Notes: a model not told the origin generated them from the sequence alone. A stretch of DNA of 52,639 nt from Marinifilaceae bacterium (GCA_025210485.1 JAOARN010000111.1:1-52639); one strand, 5' to 3'; positions 37,225 to 46,598 are shown, counted from the stretch's first letter. Program-made: numbers and translations.

Positions 37225-37766
37225 GAAAACAATTATGCTTAAATACATATTGCTAATAATGTCCTTTGATTGTGATTTCAGGTGGGAAATATAGGTGTAA
37301 TTTTAATGAGTCGATTAGTAGTTATTTAATCGAGTGCTGGGAGCTGCATAAATTTAGTACTATATCTAAATTTCTAAAAAAACGTTCGGATAGATTTTAG
37401 CTAGAACTTATTCTCTTATTTGTTTATTGTATTCAAAGTAATCTGTATTGGTTTGATTTATTATGTAGAACTTTATCATCGTTTAAGTGGTTGATAGCAA
37501 ACATCTTGTTGTTGTCTATGTGTGTTAAACTAAGGGGTGTATGGTGATATTCAGACTCAAGGTCTTTTTTTAATATTTTCATTAATTTGGGGCTAATATA
37601 CCAACCCATGTTCAACTCAGTTGTTAGCGTTGTCAAGTACAATTCCATCTGCATTGTTTGGTTTGGACGCATAGCTCTTACTACTTGCCGAAAATATAGA
37701 GAAAGTGATATTGATAGGAGTCATGAAGTTTGCTTATTTCTGCTCACTTTTAGCTGGATAAGTTAT
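37225..37766. other. Gap between transposase copy 1 and hlyD-like gene
   Basis: Mostly AT-rich. It contains the doubtful small minus-strand frame at 37433-37672. I see no clear terminator or RNA and no precursor peptide with a double-Gly leader. Confidence 0.4.
37433..37672 (-). CDS. Small hypothetical protein, possibly a remnant
   Basis: A 79-residue frame downstream of the HlyD gene on the same strand. The product has a protein-like part (MGWYISPKLMKILKKD, then THIDNNKMFAINHLNDDK) but no recognised domain. It may be the end of the exporter operon, an immunity-type protein, or the remnant of a larger gene cut by the nearby transposase element. The ATG at 37672 is uncertain; an internal ATG before GWYISP is possible. 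Confidence 0.35.
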   Translation of the reverse strand: MRPNQTMQMELYLTTLTTELNMGWYISPKLMKILKKDLESEYHHTPLSLTHIDNNKMFAINHLNDDKVLHNKSNQYRLL

Positions 37767-39083
37767 TTAATTTAACGAATTTTTAATTAGGGCTCTAAGA
37801 GGATTAAGCAAACGATGTATTAATTTCAAGTCTTCTGTTATTATTTCGGCCTTACCTTCTATGTGTTGTCCAAATTTTAGCTTGATATTATAACTGGTTG
37901 TTAGACCATTATTAAGTATAACATCTACATTATATGATTTATTTTCAGGAACTTTAGATATTGTCTTCACTGTGCCTCTTAAAATCCCATATTCCATATA
38001 GGGATAATTATCTAATTTTAAGTTGACCTGTTGTCCTGGTTTTACTTTTCCTGCTCCTTTTAAGCCCATGTTTAATTTAGCTATTATTTTTGTTGAATCT
38101 AGAGGAATTACCGTAAATATCTTCTGGTTGTTATTTACATTTTGGTTGATACTCCAGATATTATTGTAGATGAGTCTACCTTTTATAGGGCTAATCATTA
38201 GATATTTATTTTCCCATATACTGATTTCTGCATTTAGACTTTTGAATTTATTTAATATTTGGTTTTTTAGTTTTCCTAATTCTTCTTGTTTTTTCAATTC
38301 AAGTTCGATTATGTTTTCTTCAATACTAGAGATATCTATTTCTATTAAGGATATTTTTGATTTGTTTTCGTTGATATTGATTTGTTGTTGTAGATAGCTT
38401 TTTTCAGTTTTTTGTAATTGTTCTTTGGCTATAACATTTTTCACGAATAAACTAGAATCTCGTTGAAATTGATTTTGATTTATTGTAAGTTCTCTGAGCA
38501 GAATTAATTGTTTTTGCTTTTCTTTATTAAGGTATTTTAAATAATTGTTTTTCTTATTTTGGAGAGCTTTTGCCTTTCTTTTATAGTATTTAATATCATT
38601 AAATCTATTTAAATCAAGATATGCTGCGTATAAAGAATTGTAATATTCTTGTATTTCACCTAGCTTTAAATTATCAATTTTATCGAATTTGAAATTAAAA
38701 TTTTCCGAAAATATTAATTCATTTTCTAAAATTGTTAAATCTTTTTTTAGTTTGAAGATATCATCAATATTAGCAGGATTTGCAATTATTGCAATTATTT
38801 TATCTTTATCAATAATGGAATTATTATTCACCCTTATTTCGGATAGCTTTCCATTTGCCCTTGCAATAATCTCTGCTGGAGGATTTATTGTGGTTAGAAT
38901 CATCCGAGACTTGATTATATCTGGGTATTTGAAAAAGCAACTTCCAATTATTAGAATAATACAAATCAAAAAGATCATTCCAGAACCACTCCTTATTATC
39001 CAGTTAGGAATAATTCCTAAGATTTCTTTCACTCCTTCTGATCTTAATTCGATATTTTTATCTGTGTTTTTATTTGATGTCAT
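37767..39083 (-). CDS. HlyD-family periplasmic adaptor of a peptide exporter
   Basis: A 438-residue membrane fusion protein. One N-terminal membrane helix (about 34-52, SGMIFLICIILIIGSCFF) is followed by a lipoyl-type half (IIARANGKLSEIRVNNNSIIDKDKIIAII), a long coiled-coil hairpin (about 100-275, rich in K, N, Q), the second lipoyl half (LMISPIKGRLIYNNIWSINQ) and a beta-barrel end (VKPGQQVNLKLDNYPYMEYG). It links the ABC exporter in the inner membrane to an outer-membrane channel that is not encoded here. It begins 31 bases after the ABC gene and forms an operon with it. This pairing is typical of bacteriocin or natural-product peptide export in Bacteroidota. Confidence 0.93.
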   Translation of the reverse strand: MTSNKNTDKNIELRSEGVKEILGIIPNWIIRSGSGMIFLICIILIIGSCFFKYPDIIKSRMILTTINPPAEIIARANGKLSEIRVNNNSIIDKDKIIAIIANPANIDDIFKLKKDLTILENELIFSENFNFKFDKIDNLKLGEIQEYYNSLYAAYLDLNRFNDIKYYKRKAKALQNKKNNYLKYLNKEKQKQLILLRELTINQNQFQRDSSLFVKNVIAKEQLQKTEKSYLQQQININENKSKISLIEIDISSIEENIIELELKKQEELGKLKNQILNKFKSLNAEISIWENKYLMISPIKGRLIYNNIWSINQNVNNNQKIFTVIPLDSTKIIAKLNMGLKGAGKVKPGQQVNLKLDNYPYMEYGILRGTVKTISKVPENKSYNVDVILNNGLTTSYNIKLKFGQHIEGKAEIITEDLKLIHRLLNPLRALIKNSLN

Positions 39084-39114
39084 TTTATTTATTAGTTGGT
39101 GATATCCAAGATAT

Positions 39115-41319
39115 TTAACTTCCTAGTTCAAGCTGATTTTTTACGAGTTCATAGTACATGCCTCTTTTTTTGCTTAGTTCATCATGTTTACCTTGTTCTA
39201 TAATTTCTCCATTGTGAAGTACAATTATGTTATCAGCATTTTTAACCGTACTTAATCTGTGAGCAACAACAATAACAGTTTTGTTTTTATAAAACTCTTC
39301 CAGATTATGCATAATATGCTTTTCGTTATTAGCGTCTAATGAATTTGTTGCTTCGTCAAAAAACATAAAATCAGGATTTTTATAAACTGCCCTAGCAATT
39401 AAAATACGTTGTTTTTGTCCTTGGCTTAAACCATTGCCATTTGTACCTATTTTAGTATTATATCGGGTTGGAAGTTTATCAATATAATCATCTATACATG
39501 CTGTTTGAGCAGCATATAGAAGCTGCTCTTTATTTATGTTGTCATCACTAACTGCTATATTTTTTGCTATAGAATCAGAAAAAATAAAGCCATCTTGCAT
39601 TACTGCTCCACATTTGTTTCTCCATAAGCTGGAGCTATAATCATAAAGATTATTTCCATTTATTGATATTTTACCTTTTACTGGTTTATAAAATCCTAGT
39701 AATAATTTGATTAATGTGGTTTTCCCACTTCCTGAAGCCCCCACGATAGCGGTCGTCTTCCCTGATGGAATTTCTATATTTATATTTTTTAAAACCATGG
39801 GAGATTGAGGACCTTCATACTGAAAATTTAGATTTTCAATATTTATATTAGCATTTTTAGCTATTGTTTTTAGATTTTGTCCATCTTTTTCCTCTTCTTC
39901 CATCTCATGTATTTCCTCTAATCTTTCTAAAGAAATCTTTGCATCTTGCCATGAGTGAATTACCTGAACCAAATTATTAAGTGGTGAGTTTAGTTGACCT
40001 ATAATATAACTAACAGCAAGCATCATCCCAAGAGTCATGTCTCCGTCGATAACAGCTCTAGCAGATAGAAAGCTTATAAGTATATTCTTTGTTTCATTTA
40101 TAAATACCGAACCTGATACTTGATATTGTTTGAGTGCTAAACCCTTAATTTTAACTTTAAATAATTGAGCTTGAATATCCTCCCAAGCCCATCTTTTAGT
40201 CTGTTCGCAATTATTTAGTTTTATATCTTGCATTCCTGTTATTAACTCAACTATCGAATTCCTGTTCTCTGATAATTGGGCAAATTTTTTACCATCTAAT
40301 TCTCGTCTCTTGGCTAAAAATAGTTTTATCCAAAATATATATAAAATAGAGCCTGTAATAAATATTCCGAAAATTTGAAAATTATAAACAGCTAGTATGA
40401 TTCCGAATATTACCAAATTTATAAGAGAAAAAGCAACATTTAAAGTCGAAGAGGTTAGGAATTTTTCTATCCTATTGTGATCAGTTATTCTTTGCATTAT
40501 ATCTCCTAACATTTTTATATCAAAAAATGATATTGGAAGCTTCATCAGTTTTATTAAAAAATCTGACTTTAAAGAAATATTAATTCTTGAAGAAATATGT
40601 AATAAAATCCATGAGCGAATAAATTCAACAGAAGTTTTTGAAATAAATAAGAATAGCTGTGCAATCAATACAAGGTTTATAAATTTTATGTTTTGATTGT
40701 TAATTCCAATATCAACTATAGATTGAGTTAGAAAAGGAAATATTAATTGGAGTAAACTTCCAAAAATCATCCCTAATATTAGTTGAATAATATACCGTTT
40801 ATAAGGTTTGAGATAGGCTAATATAAATGATACGTTATTTTTTGAATTAATTTCCTGGTCATCAAGATTGTAGAAATGAGGGCTTGGTTCCATTAATAAA
40901 CAAATCCCTTTTGCTTCACTATTCGATTGTGAACTCAACCATGATTTAGAGAATTCATCTTTTGTGTATTTGAGAAGTCCATTGGCTGGATCTGCAACAT
41001 AAAATATTTTCTTTTTCCTCCTTGTCGATATTTTATAAACAACCACAAAATGGTTTTGTTCCCAATGACAAATTGCAGGAAGATTAGCCTCTTGTATAAG
41101 TTGATCTATGCTAATGCGAACACCTCTTGTTCTAATACCTATGCTATCAGCTGCTTCTGCAATCCCAACTGCTGAAACTCCTTTTTTTGTAATATGAGAT
41201 TTTTCTCTTAAATATTGAAGACTATAGTTTTTACCATAGTATTTAGCTATCATTCTAATACAGGTTGGGCCACAGTCCATTTTGTCTAATTGACTATAAT
41301 GAGGAAAGCTTTTTTTCAA
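39115..41319 (-). CDS. Peptidase-containing ABC exporter (C39, bacteriocin type)
   Basis: A 734-residue ABC exporter that would cleave the leader of a peptide and export it. The N-terminal C39 peptidase has Cys16 (KMDCGPTC), His90 (WEQNHFVVVY) and Asp110 (YVADPANG), so all three catalytic residues are present. The six-helix transmembrane domain spans about 165-450. The nucleotide-binding domain has Walker A GASGSGKTTLIK, Q-loop VMQDGFIF, signature LSQGQKQRI, Walker B FMFFDEATNSLD and the His switch (VIVVAHRLS). The start used is a TTG (MKKSFPHYSQ); no in-frame ATG precedes it nearby. Upstream gap 41320-41737 shows no precursor with a Gly-Gly leader, so its substrate is encoded elsewhere. Confidence 0.95.
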   Translation of the reverse strand: MKKSFPHYSQLDKMDCGPTCIRMIAKYYGKNYSLQYLREKSHITKKGVSAVGIAEAADSIGIRTRGVRISIDQLIQEANLPAICHWEQNHFVVVYKISTRRKKKIFYVADPANGLLKYTKDEFSKSWLSSQSNSEAKGICLLMEPSPHFYNLDDQEINSKNNVSFILAYLKPYKRYIIQLILGMIFGSLLQLIFPFLTQSIVDIGINNQNIKFINLVLIAQLFLFISKTSVEFIRSWILLHISSRINISLKSDFLIKLMKLPISFFDIKMLGDIMQRITDHNRIEKFLTSSTLNVAFSLINLVIFGIILAVYNFQIFGIFITGSILYIFWIKLFLAKRRELDGKKFAQLSENRNSIVELITGMQDIKLNNCEQTKRWAWEDIQAQLFKVKIKGLALKQYQVSGSVFINETKNILISFLSARAVIDGDMTLGMMLAVSYIIGQLNSPLNNLVQVIHSWQDAKISLERLEEIHEMEEEEKDGQNLKTIAKNANINIENLNFQYEGPQSPMVLKNINIEIPSGKTTAIVGASGSGKTTLIKLLLGFYKPVKGKISINGNNLYDYSSSLWRNKCGAVMQDGFIFSDSIAKNIAVSDDNINKEQLLYAAQTACIDDYIDKLPTRYNTKIGTNGNGLSQGQKQRILIARAVYKNPDFMFFDEATNSLDANNEKHIMHNLEEFYKNKTVIVVAHRLSTVKNADNIIVLHNGEIIEQGKHDELSKKRGMYYELVKNQLELGS

Positions 41320-41737
41320 AACAATATTTTTACTGTAATGGGATATATTTATTAAAATTGATTGCGAAAATAAATAAATTAGTTTAATAATATGGATTAT
41401 TACTTTTTTAATGATATTTTGTATTTCAACTTATAGGGATTGTAAGGTAGGTTTTAGTATACATCCCGAGTTATTTCAAATAATTATAAAAAGTGTCTTT
41501 TTTAGTTATCTAACCACAGAGTCTTTTCCAATTATTCTAATTGATTACCCTATTCATTTAAATCAATTATGCAATTTTAATATTTACAATGAAATAGGAT
41601 TAATATAATGTTTTTAATAAAAGATAAGTTTTCTATTTAGTGATATTTAAAATACAACTTTATGGTATATGTTTCGTTCTATCAATATAAATATCATTTG
41701 TGCGTTTAGGGTTGGTCTAATTTGAAAGTGTTATATT
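41320..41737. other. Gap between ABC exporter and transposase copy 2
   Basis: AT-rich. A short plus-strand frame (41411-41608) has no protein-like features and was left out. About 40 bases before the transposase start resemble the same place in copy 1 (TGCGTT, GGTTGGT and TATTATG in register). I see no terminal inverted repeat with confidence. Confidence 0.4.
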
Positions 41738-42682
41738 ATGAAAACTAAAACTCTGAAAAAAATTATTCGTGAGATACCTAATTTCAATGCATTGCAGTTT
41801 CGTTTGTTGAAAGAAGGGGTAGAGAAAAGAATAAAAAAGAAAAAAGTTGCTAATATACTGGAAACAGAGGAAGCTAAATTGATTTGTCCTTTCTGTTACT
41901 CTAAAGAATTTATAAAATGGGGAAAAAGATATGATTTGCAAAGATATAAGTGTAAATCTTGTTGTAGAACGTTTAATAGTTTGACAAACACTCCATTGGC
42001 AAGATTGAGAAGAAAAGGGCATTGGTTAACTTATGCTGATTGTTTAACAAAAGGGTATACATTGGCAAAGGCGGCGGAAATCTCGGGAATTCATATTAAC
42101 ACTTCATTTAGATGGAGACATAGATTTTTGTCTAATTTCAAATTTATAAAAGCAAAAAAGTTGGGTGGTATTGTTGAAAATACACACTTGAAAATGAAAG
42201 AATCATTTAAGGGTAGTCCTCTTGAAAAGATTATCCCAAAGTCAATGCGAAAGGATGTTTTTGTTATTTATGGCCTAGATAGGAATAATAATATATTTGA
42301 TATAACTAATAAAGGCTTTAGCGAAAATGTTTTGAAGAGCCAGTTTGAAGATATTTTGATTTTTGGATCCTTGGTTTTTAGTGAAAAATCCAAACAGTAT
42401 TCTAGCTTAACAACAAGTAAAAGAATTAGACATATTTATTCTTCTAAATTCTCTGATAGTTTATATGGTTTAAAAAAATCAAAAGACTATATTGAAGAAT
42501 TTACAGCTTGGATATTTGAACATTTTAGAGGGGTGGCTACTAAATATTTGGAAAATTATGTTTCGTGGTTTCGGAGTTTAAAAGAGTTTCAGTCTGGGAT
42601 AACCTCTCTTACTGTGTTGTATAGAGCCAAGTCTATTGAAAAGTATCGACACCAACCCGAAAAGGTTAAAAGATTTATTTAG
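41738..42682 (+). CDS. IS1595-like transposase, intact frame (copy 2)
   Basis: A 314-residue protein of the IS1595 family. The zinc ribbon (CPFCYSKEFIKWGKR, CKSCCRTFN), TPLARLRRKGHW, a helix-turn-helix (HINTSFRWRHRF) and the late block FRGVATKYLENYVSWFR with RAKSIEKYRHQP are all present, and the frame is unbroken. Where IS1595 enzymes as I recall them read GIVE-A-DET (first catalytic Asp), this one reads GIVENTHL, and copy 1 reads GIVEKTYL; the later SDG-type Asp is Glu here (VFSEKSKQY). Activity is therefore doubtful despite the full-length frame. It is in the same orientation as copy 1, flanking the exporter operon. Confidence 0.88.
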   Translation: MKTKTLKKIIREIPNFNALQFRLLKEGVEKRIKKKKVANILETEEAKLICPFCYSKEFIKWGKRYDLQRYKCKSCCRTFNSLTNTPLARLRRKGHWLTYADCLTKGYTLAKAAEISGIHINTSFRWRHRFLSNFKFIKAKKLGGIVENTHLKMKESFKGSPLEKIIPKSMRKDVFVIYGLDRNNNIFDITNKGFSENVLKSQFEDILIFGSLVFSEKSKQYSSLTTSKRIRHIYSSKFSDSLYGLKKSKDYIEEFTAWIFEHFRGVATKYLENYVSWFRSLKEFQSGITSLTVLYRAKSIEKYRHQPEKVKRFI

Positions 42683-43001
42683 AAATAGTGGGAATAGAAT
42701 CAGTTTAGATTATGATAATCAATATTGCTGCATTGTAAAATACCTATTTGAAATTTAATTTGAAATGTTATTGGTTTTCAATAGATGATGATATTGATGT
42801 GTAGATGTTTATGTTTGTTTTCTAAGCTTTGTTTCAAGAATGGACTTGTTCTTTTTTGTAAGTTTAAAGAAATCTTATTATTTTTATGTTTATACAGTTT
42901 GTGTGTTGAGCGATATTGATTGTTATATGTTGGATGTATTTGATATAGCTTGATTTAAGACGTTTTTGATATTAGAAACCTAAAACCTAAATTTATTATA
43001 T
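42683..43001. other. Gap between transposase copy 2 and nucleoside kinase
   Basis: AT- and TG-rich stretch in which I find no gene, RNA or clear inverted repeat. It presumably holds the right end of the IS-like element and the promoter of the kinase gene. Confidence 0.4.
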
Positions 43002-44672
43002 ATGGAAAAGTATATTCAGGTCTATCTTGAGGATAAAGCTGTGACCATAACAATACCAAGAGGAACCTGTTTGGTTGATTTGTTAAAAGACAATTATGAT
43101 GATTCAGAAAAAAAAATCCTAGGAGCATTTGTAAATAATAAATTACGTGAATTGACATATAGGGTGTATAAGCCTAAAAATATTAGGTTTATTGATTATT
43201 CAGATGTGTCGGGAAGAAGAATGTATAAACGTTCGTTGAGTTTTGTCTTATATAAGGCGGTAAAGGATACTTTCCATAATCATACATCTTTTAAAGTTGA
43301 GCATTCTATTTCAAATGGACTTTATTGTCGTTTGGGGAACAAAAATATTGTTTTAACCAAAGCTGTTATTGATAATATCAAGAATAAAATGATAACAATT
43401 ATCGAACAGGATTTTAAATTTATTAGAAAGGAAATGCCCACAGAAGATGCAATTAAGTTGTTCGAGTCTTCTGGTTTGGGAGAGAAAACTAATTTGCTTA
43501 GGACGAGAGGGAATTTATATACTTCGGTATATTACCTGGGTGATACTGTTGACTATTATTATGGGTTTTTGGTTGAATCAACAAAGCAACTTAAGGTTTT
43601 CGATTTAATTCAATTCAATTCTGGGATGTTGTTATTGTTTCCAGAAATTGATTTTCCTACTAAGCCTTCAAGTTTCAATGAGCAGCCCAAGTTATTGAAG
43701 GTGTTCAGCGAATTTAAACGATGGGGTAAATTGATGGGGATATCGAATATAGGAGATTTAAATAGGAGTGTTACCGATAAAGAAGTTTCGGAGCTGATCA
43801 AAATAGCCGAGGCATTGCAAGAGAAAAAAATATCACAAATAGCAGATAAAATCAAAAAACACAGAAAGACAACAAGAATTATATTGATATCAGGACCATC
43901 TTCGTCTGGAAAAACTACTTTTGGAAAGAGGTTGTCTGTTCAATTGAAGGTTGCAGGACTTAAGCCATTAAACCTTTCTTTGGATGATTATTTTGTGAAT
44001 AGAGAAGATACACCAAAGGATGAGAAAGGTGAGTACGATTTTGAGTCGGTAAATGCTATTGATATAAATAAATTTAATTCAGATGTGAATGATCTTTTGT
44101 TAGGAAGAGAAATTGATTTGCCTAAATTTTCATTTGAGACTGGTCAGAGGTATTATGATGGAGAAAAGATGTCGTTAAGTAGAAAGCAAATTTTAGTTAT
44201 AGAGGGTATTCATGCACTTAACCCTGAGCTTACACACCTAATTCCAGATGAGTCAAAGTTTAAGATTTATGTATCTGCATTGACTTCTATCTCGATAGAT
44301 GGTCACAATAGGATTCCATCAACTGATAATAGATTAATTAGAAGAATTGTGAGGGATTATAGGTATCGTTCCTATTCGGCTGTAGATACTCTGAGACGAT
44401 GGTCAAGTGTAAGAAGAGGGGAGGAAAAGTATATATTTCCATATCAAGAAGAGGCAGATGTGATGTTTAATTCCGCTTTGTCATACGAATTAGGAGTGTT
44501 GAAGACCTACGCAGAGCCTATTTTAAAAGAGGTTTTACCTAATATGCCTGAATATGCAGAAGCAAATCGTTTATTGAAATTCTTTTCCTTTTTTAGGCCT
44601 ATATCACCCAATGAGATTCCTCCAACCTCACTAATGAGAGAATTTTTGGGAGGAAGTACATTTAAGTATTAA
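43002..44672 (+). CDS. Nucleoside (uridine) kinase with TGS/ThrRS-like N-terminus
   Basis: A 556-residue protein common in Bacteroidota. The N-terminal ~65 residues resemble a TGS domain (VYLEDKAVTITIPRGTCL), followed by a threonyl-tRNA synthetase second-additional-domain-like part (about 85-200). The C-terminal half is a P-loop uridine kinase/phosphoribulokinase domain: Walker A GPSSSGKT (298-305), LSLDDYFVNREDTP, FDESV-like YDFESVNAID, Walker B QILVIEGIHALNP, and RRIVRDYRYR. It would phosphorylate uridine or cytidine in pyrimidine salvage. Full length, stands alone, and ends at a clear terminator. Confidence 0.92.
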   Translation: MEKYIQVYLEDKAVTITIPRGTCLVDLLKDNYDDSEKKILGAFVNNKLRELTYRVYKPKNIRFIDYSDVSGRRMYKRSLSFVLYKAVKDTFHNHTSFKVEHSISNGLYCRLGNKNIVLTKAVIDNIKNKMITIIEQDFKFIRKEMPTEDAIKLFESSGLGEKTNLLRTRGNLYTSVYYLGDTVDYYYGFLVESTKQLKVFDLIQFNSGMLLLFPEIDFPTKPSSFNEQPKLLKVFSEFKRWGKLMGISNIGDLNRSVTDKEVSELIKIAEALQEKKISQIADKIKKHRKTTRIILISGPSSSGKTTFGKRLSVQLKVAGLKPLNLSLDDYFVNREDTPKDEKGEYDFESVNAIDINKFNSDVNDLLLGREIDLPKFSFETGQRYYDGEKMSLSRKQILVIEGIHALNPELTHLIPDESKFKIYVSALTSISIDGHNRIPSTDNRLIRRIVRDYRYRSYSAVDTLRRWSSVRRGEEKYIFPYQEEADVMFNSALSYELGVLKTYAEPILKEVLPNMPEYAEANRLLKFFSFFRPISPNEIPPTSLMREFLGGSTFKY

Positions 44673-44673
44673 C

Positions 44674-44710
44674 AAAAAAAGAGGAGTTTGTTAAAACTCC
44701 TCTTTTTTTA
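44674..44710. terminator. Bidirectional terminator
   Basis: GAGGAGTTT (44681-44689) pairs with AAACTCCTC (44694-44702), preceded by a 7-A run and followed by a T-run, between the nucleoside kinase and the convergent DUF4494 gene. Confidence 0.92.
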
Positions 44711-44785
44711 GATATTATTTAAATTCTAATTTTGACCTAAATTATGGATTTTGAGCTAAACTCAGAAAAAAGTCAAATTAGTTTC

Positions 44786-45271
44786 TTATTTAGCTGCTTT
44801 AGCTGCCTCAGCTTCTTCCGGAGTTAAAACTCGATCTTCAGCATCAGCAAAATAAGGGAAAACGTCAAGAATAGAACTTTCTGAAATTGCAGGAATTTCG
44901 TAAGGAATGATAATTTCACTTAGATTCTTCTCTACAGCATCATAAGCATCCTTCAAGTTATTCGCTTGAGTTAACATGTATTGACCAGTTTTTTTCTCTT
45001 TACCAGATTCTTCGTCAACATCAATAAAGTTAACTTTAGCTTTAAACCATCTATCTCCGTTTTCATCAGCGAAAACTTCAGTGATAGTAGATTTCGATAT
45101 ATTGGTAACCGAGAAATCTCCGCTTACCATTTTTTCTAATTCAGAATGAATTCTAGACTCAGCTTCGGTGAAAGAAACGGCATCAAAAAGATAAGTTTCA
45201 GATACTTTTTTTTCTTTTCCGCTTTCATCCAATTTCATGTACTTAGCTTTACACTCAAACCAATTGTTCAT
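44786..45271 (-). CDS. DUF4494 domain-containing protein
   Basis: A 161-residue cytoplasmic protein of a family restricted largely to Bacteroidota. The DUF4494 pattern is a duplicated strand-helix unit: NNWFECKAKYMKLDESGKEKK with VSETYLFDAVSFTEAESR, then DRWFKAKVNFIDVDEESGKEKK with GQYMLTQANNLKDAYDAV. The two halves share the WF-x-K/C-A-K core. The end is Ala/Glu-rich. Function is not known. It is followed on the same strand by the terminator near 44681 and is preceded by tRNA-Met. Confidence 0.93.
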   Translation of the reverse strand: MNNWFECKAKYMKLDESGKEKKVSETYLFDAVSFTEAESRIHSELEKMVSGDFSVTNISKSTITEVFADENGDRWFKAKVNFIDVDEESGKEKKTGQYMLTQANNLKDAYDAVEKNLSEIIIPYEIPAISESSILDVFPYFADAEDRVLTPEEAEAAKAAK

Positions 45272-45344
45272 AATTTTAAGTATTAGATGTTAGTACTAGG
45301 ATAAGTTTATAAAATGAGGTTAAATTTGTCTCCATAAAACAAAA

Positions 45345-45371
45345 AAAGCAGAGAATGAAATTCTCTGCTTT
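45345..45371 (-). terminator. Terminator of tRNA-Met
   Basis: AAAGCAGAGAAT (45345-45356) pairs with ATTCTCTGCTTT (45360-45371), a 12-bp stem. On the minus strand it directly follows the tRNA 3' end and is followed by T's (A-run at 45341-45347). Confidence 0.9.
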
Positions 45372-45372
45372 G

Positions 45373-45446
45373 TAGCGAGAGGCGGGCTTGAACCGCCGAC
45401 CTCATGATTATGAATCATGCGCTCTAACCAGCTGAGCTACCTCGCC
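45373..45446 (-). tRNA. tRNA with CAT anticodon (tRNA-Met)
   Basis: On the minus strand a 74-nt cloverleaf folds fully: acceptor GGCGAGG/TCTCGCT with G-T pairs at both ends, D stem GCTC/GAGC, anticodon stem CATGA/TCATG with loop TTCATAA (anticodon CAT), and T stem GGCGG/CCGCC with loop TTCAAGC. CCA is not encoded. CAT could be elongator Met or the lysidine-modified Ile2. The initiator is unlikely, since the acceptor lacks the C1-A72 mismatch. Confidence 0.95.
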
Positions 45447-45466
45447 ATTTCCTCTCAATTGCGATG

Positions 45467-45498
45467 CAAATATAGGGCACATTTTTTATATCACCAAA
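45467..45498 (-). promoter_or_regulatory. Promoter of tRNA-Met
   Basis: On the minus strand TTTG (45495-45498), a 20-base spacer and TATATTTG (45467-45474) match the Bacteroidota consensus, 20 bases before the mature tRNA. The remaining 45499-45926 gap is AT-rich with long A/T runs and shows no gene; a loose stem at 45686-45729 is not convincing. Confidence 0.8.
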
Positions 45499-45898
45499 TG
45501 TTTTTTTAAAAAAAATTAAAGTTTTTTTCTTTATGCTTTGTAAGTATCCTGTAAGTCAGTTTAATTCGTTTTAATTTTTTTTTAAATTTTTTTTGTTTAA
45601 TCAAGTCTAGCGACAAAATTTAGCAGTAAGTTTAAGTTTTTAGCTTCAAAATTCAGTTGAAAAAACTGTTTTTATATCCCAATTTGGTGTTTTAGCCCAA
45701 AAAAAATAGAAAAAAGACTAAAATACACCACCTAAATTTCTAAAAACACCCAAAATAGATCTGTTTCTATTAATAATTCAATGAAAAAGCTTAGATAAAA
45801 GCGGAAATTGAAAATAAAACCAAATAAATCTATATAAAATACAGTTTTTATATAAAAAGAAATTTTCTTTGTAATCTGATTTTATATATACAATATGA

Positions 45899-45906
45899 TA
45901 AGTTTG
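45899..45906 (+). promoter_or_regulatory. -7 promoter element upstream of ung
   Basis: TAAGTTTG fits TAnnTTTG and lies 20 bases before the ung start codon. No -33 box at the right spacing was found. Confidence 0.4.
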
Positions 45907-45926
45907 AATAAAATAAATATACCTAA

Positions 45927-46598
45927 ATGAATATAAATATTGAGCAATCATGGAAAGAAATATTATCGGATGAGTTTGATAAGGAATATTTCCATAAATT
46001 AGTAAACTTTGTTAAAAATGAATATGCCTCAGAGACAATATACCCTGAGGGTAAAAATATCTTTAGAGCTTTTGATAATTGTCCTTTCTCTAATCTAAAG
46101 TTGGTTATTATTGGACAAGATCCATACCATGGTCCTGGACAAGCTAATGGTTTATGTTTTTCAGTTAATAATGGTATTGCTTTTCCTCCAAGTCTGAGAA
46201 ATATTTATAAGGAGTTAAATCAAGATTTGGGAATAACAATTCCCGAGTCGGGAGATTTGGAACAGTGGAGTAAGCAAGGAGTTTTACTTTTAAATGCTAC
46301 CTTAACAGTAAGGGCAGGTGCAGCTGGTTCACACCAAAATAAAGGATGGGAAGAATTTACTGATGCCGTTATAAAACAAATAAGCTTAAAGAAAGAAAAT
46401 ATTGTTTTCCTGCTATGGGGCGCATACGCACAAAAGAAAGGTCGAGAGATAGATCTGAATAAGCATTATATATTGAAGTCTGTTCATCCATCTCCTTTAT
46501 CTGCTCATCGAGGATTCTTTGGGAATTCTCACTTTAGTAAGGCTAATGATTACCTGCACAGTAAAATGATAGAGCCAATCAACTGGGAAATAAAATAA
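45927..46598 (+). CDS. ung: Uracil-DNA glycosylase
   Basis: A 223-residue family 1 uracil-DNA glycosylase that removes uracil from DNA. The water-activating motif GQDPYHGPGQANGLCFSV (Asp65) and the second motif HPSPLSAHRGFFG (His187) are intact, with LLLNATLTV and FLLWGAYAQKK between them. Length and start are typical. It stands alone between tRNA-Met and the transporter operon. Confidence 0.98.
   Translation: MNINIEQSWKEILSDEFDKEYFHKLVNFVKNEYASETIYPEGKNIFRAFDNCPFSNLKLVIIGQDPYHGPGQANGLCFSVNNGIAFPPSLRNIYKELNQDLGITIPESGDLEQWSKQGVLLLNATLTVRAGAAGSHQNKGWEEFTDAVIKQISLKKENIVFLLWGAYAQKKGREIDLNKHYILKSVHPSPLSAHRGFFGNSHFSKANDYLHSKMIEPINWEIK

Noticed and set aside
41411..41608. 65-codon plus-strand frame between the exporter and transposase copy 2 as a bacteriocin precursor
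   Set aside because: It is on the opposite strand to the exporter, has no Gly-Gly leader, and its composition is that of random AT-rich sequence.
36250..42700. Terminal inverted repeats and target duplications for the IS1595-like elements
   Set aside because: About 40 bases before the start codons are similar in both copies, but I could not find a matching right end or a convincing short duplication by eye.
45686..45729. Stem-loop GGTG-TTTTAG with CTAAAA-TA-CACC as an RNA or terminator
   Set aside because: The loop is 22 bases, the stem has a bulge, and no promoter or T-run accompanies it.
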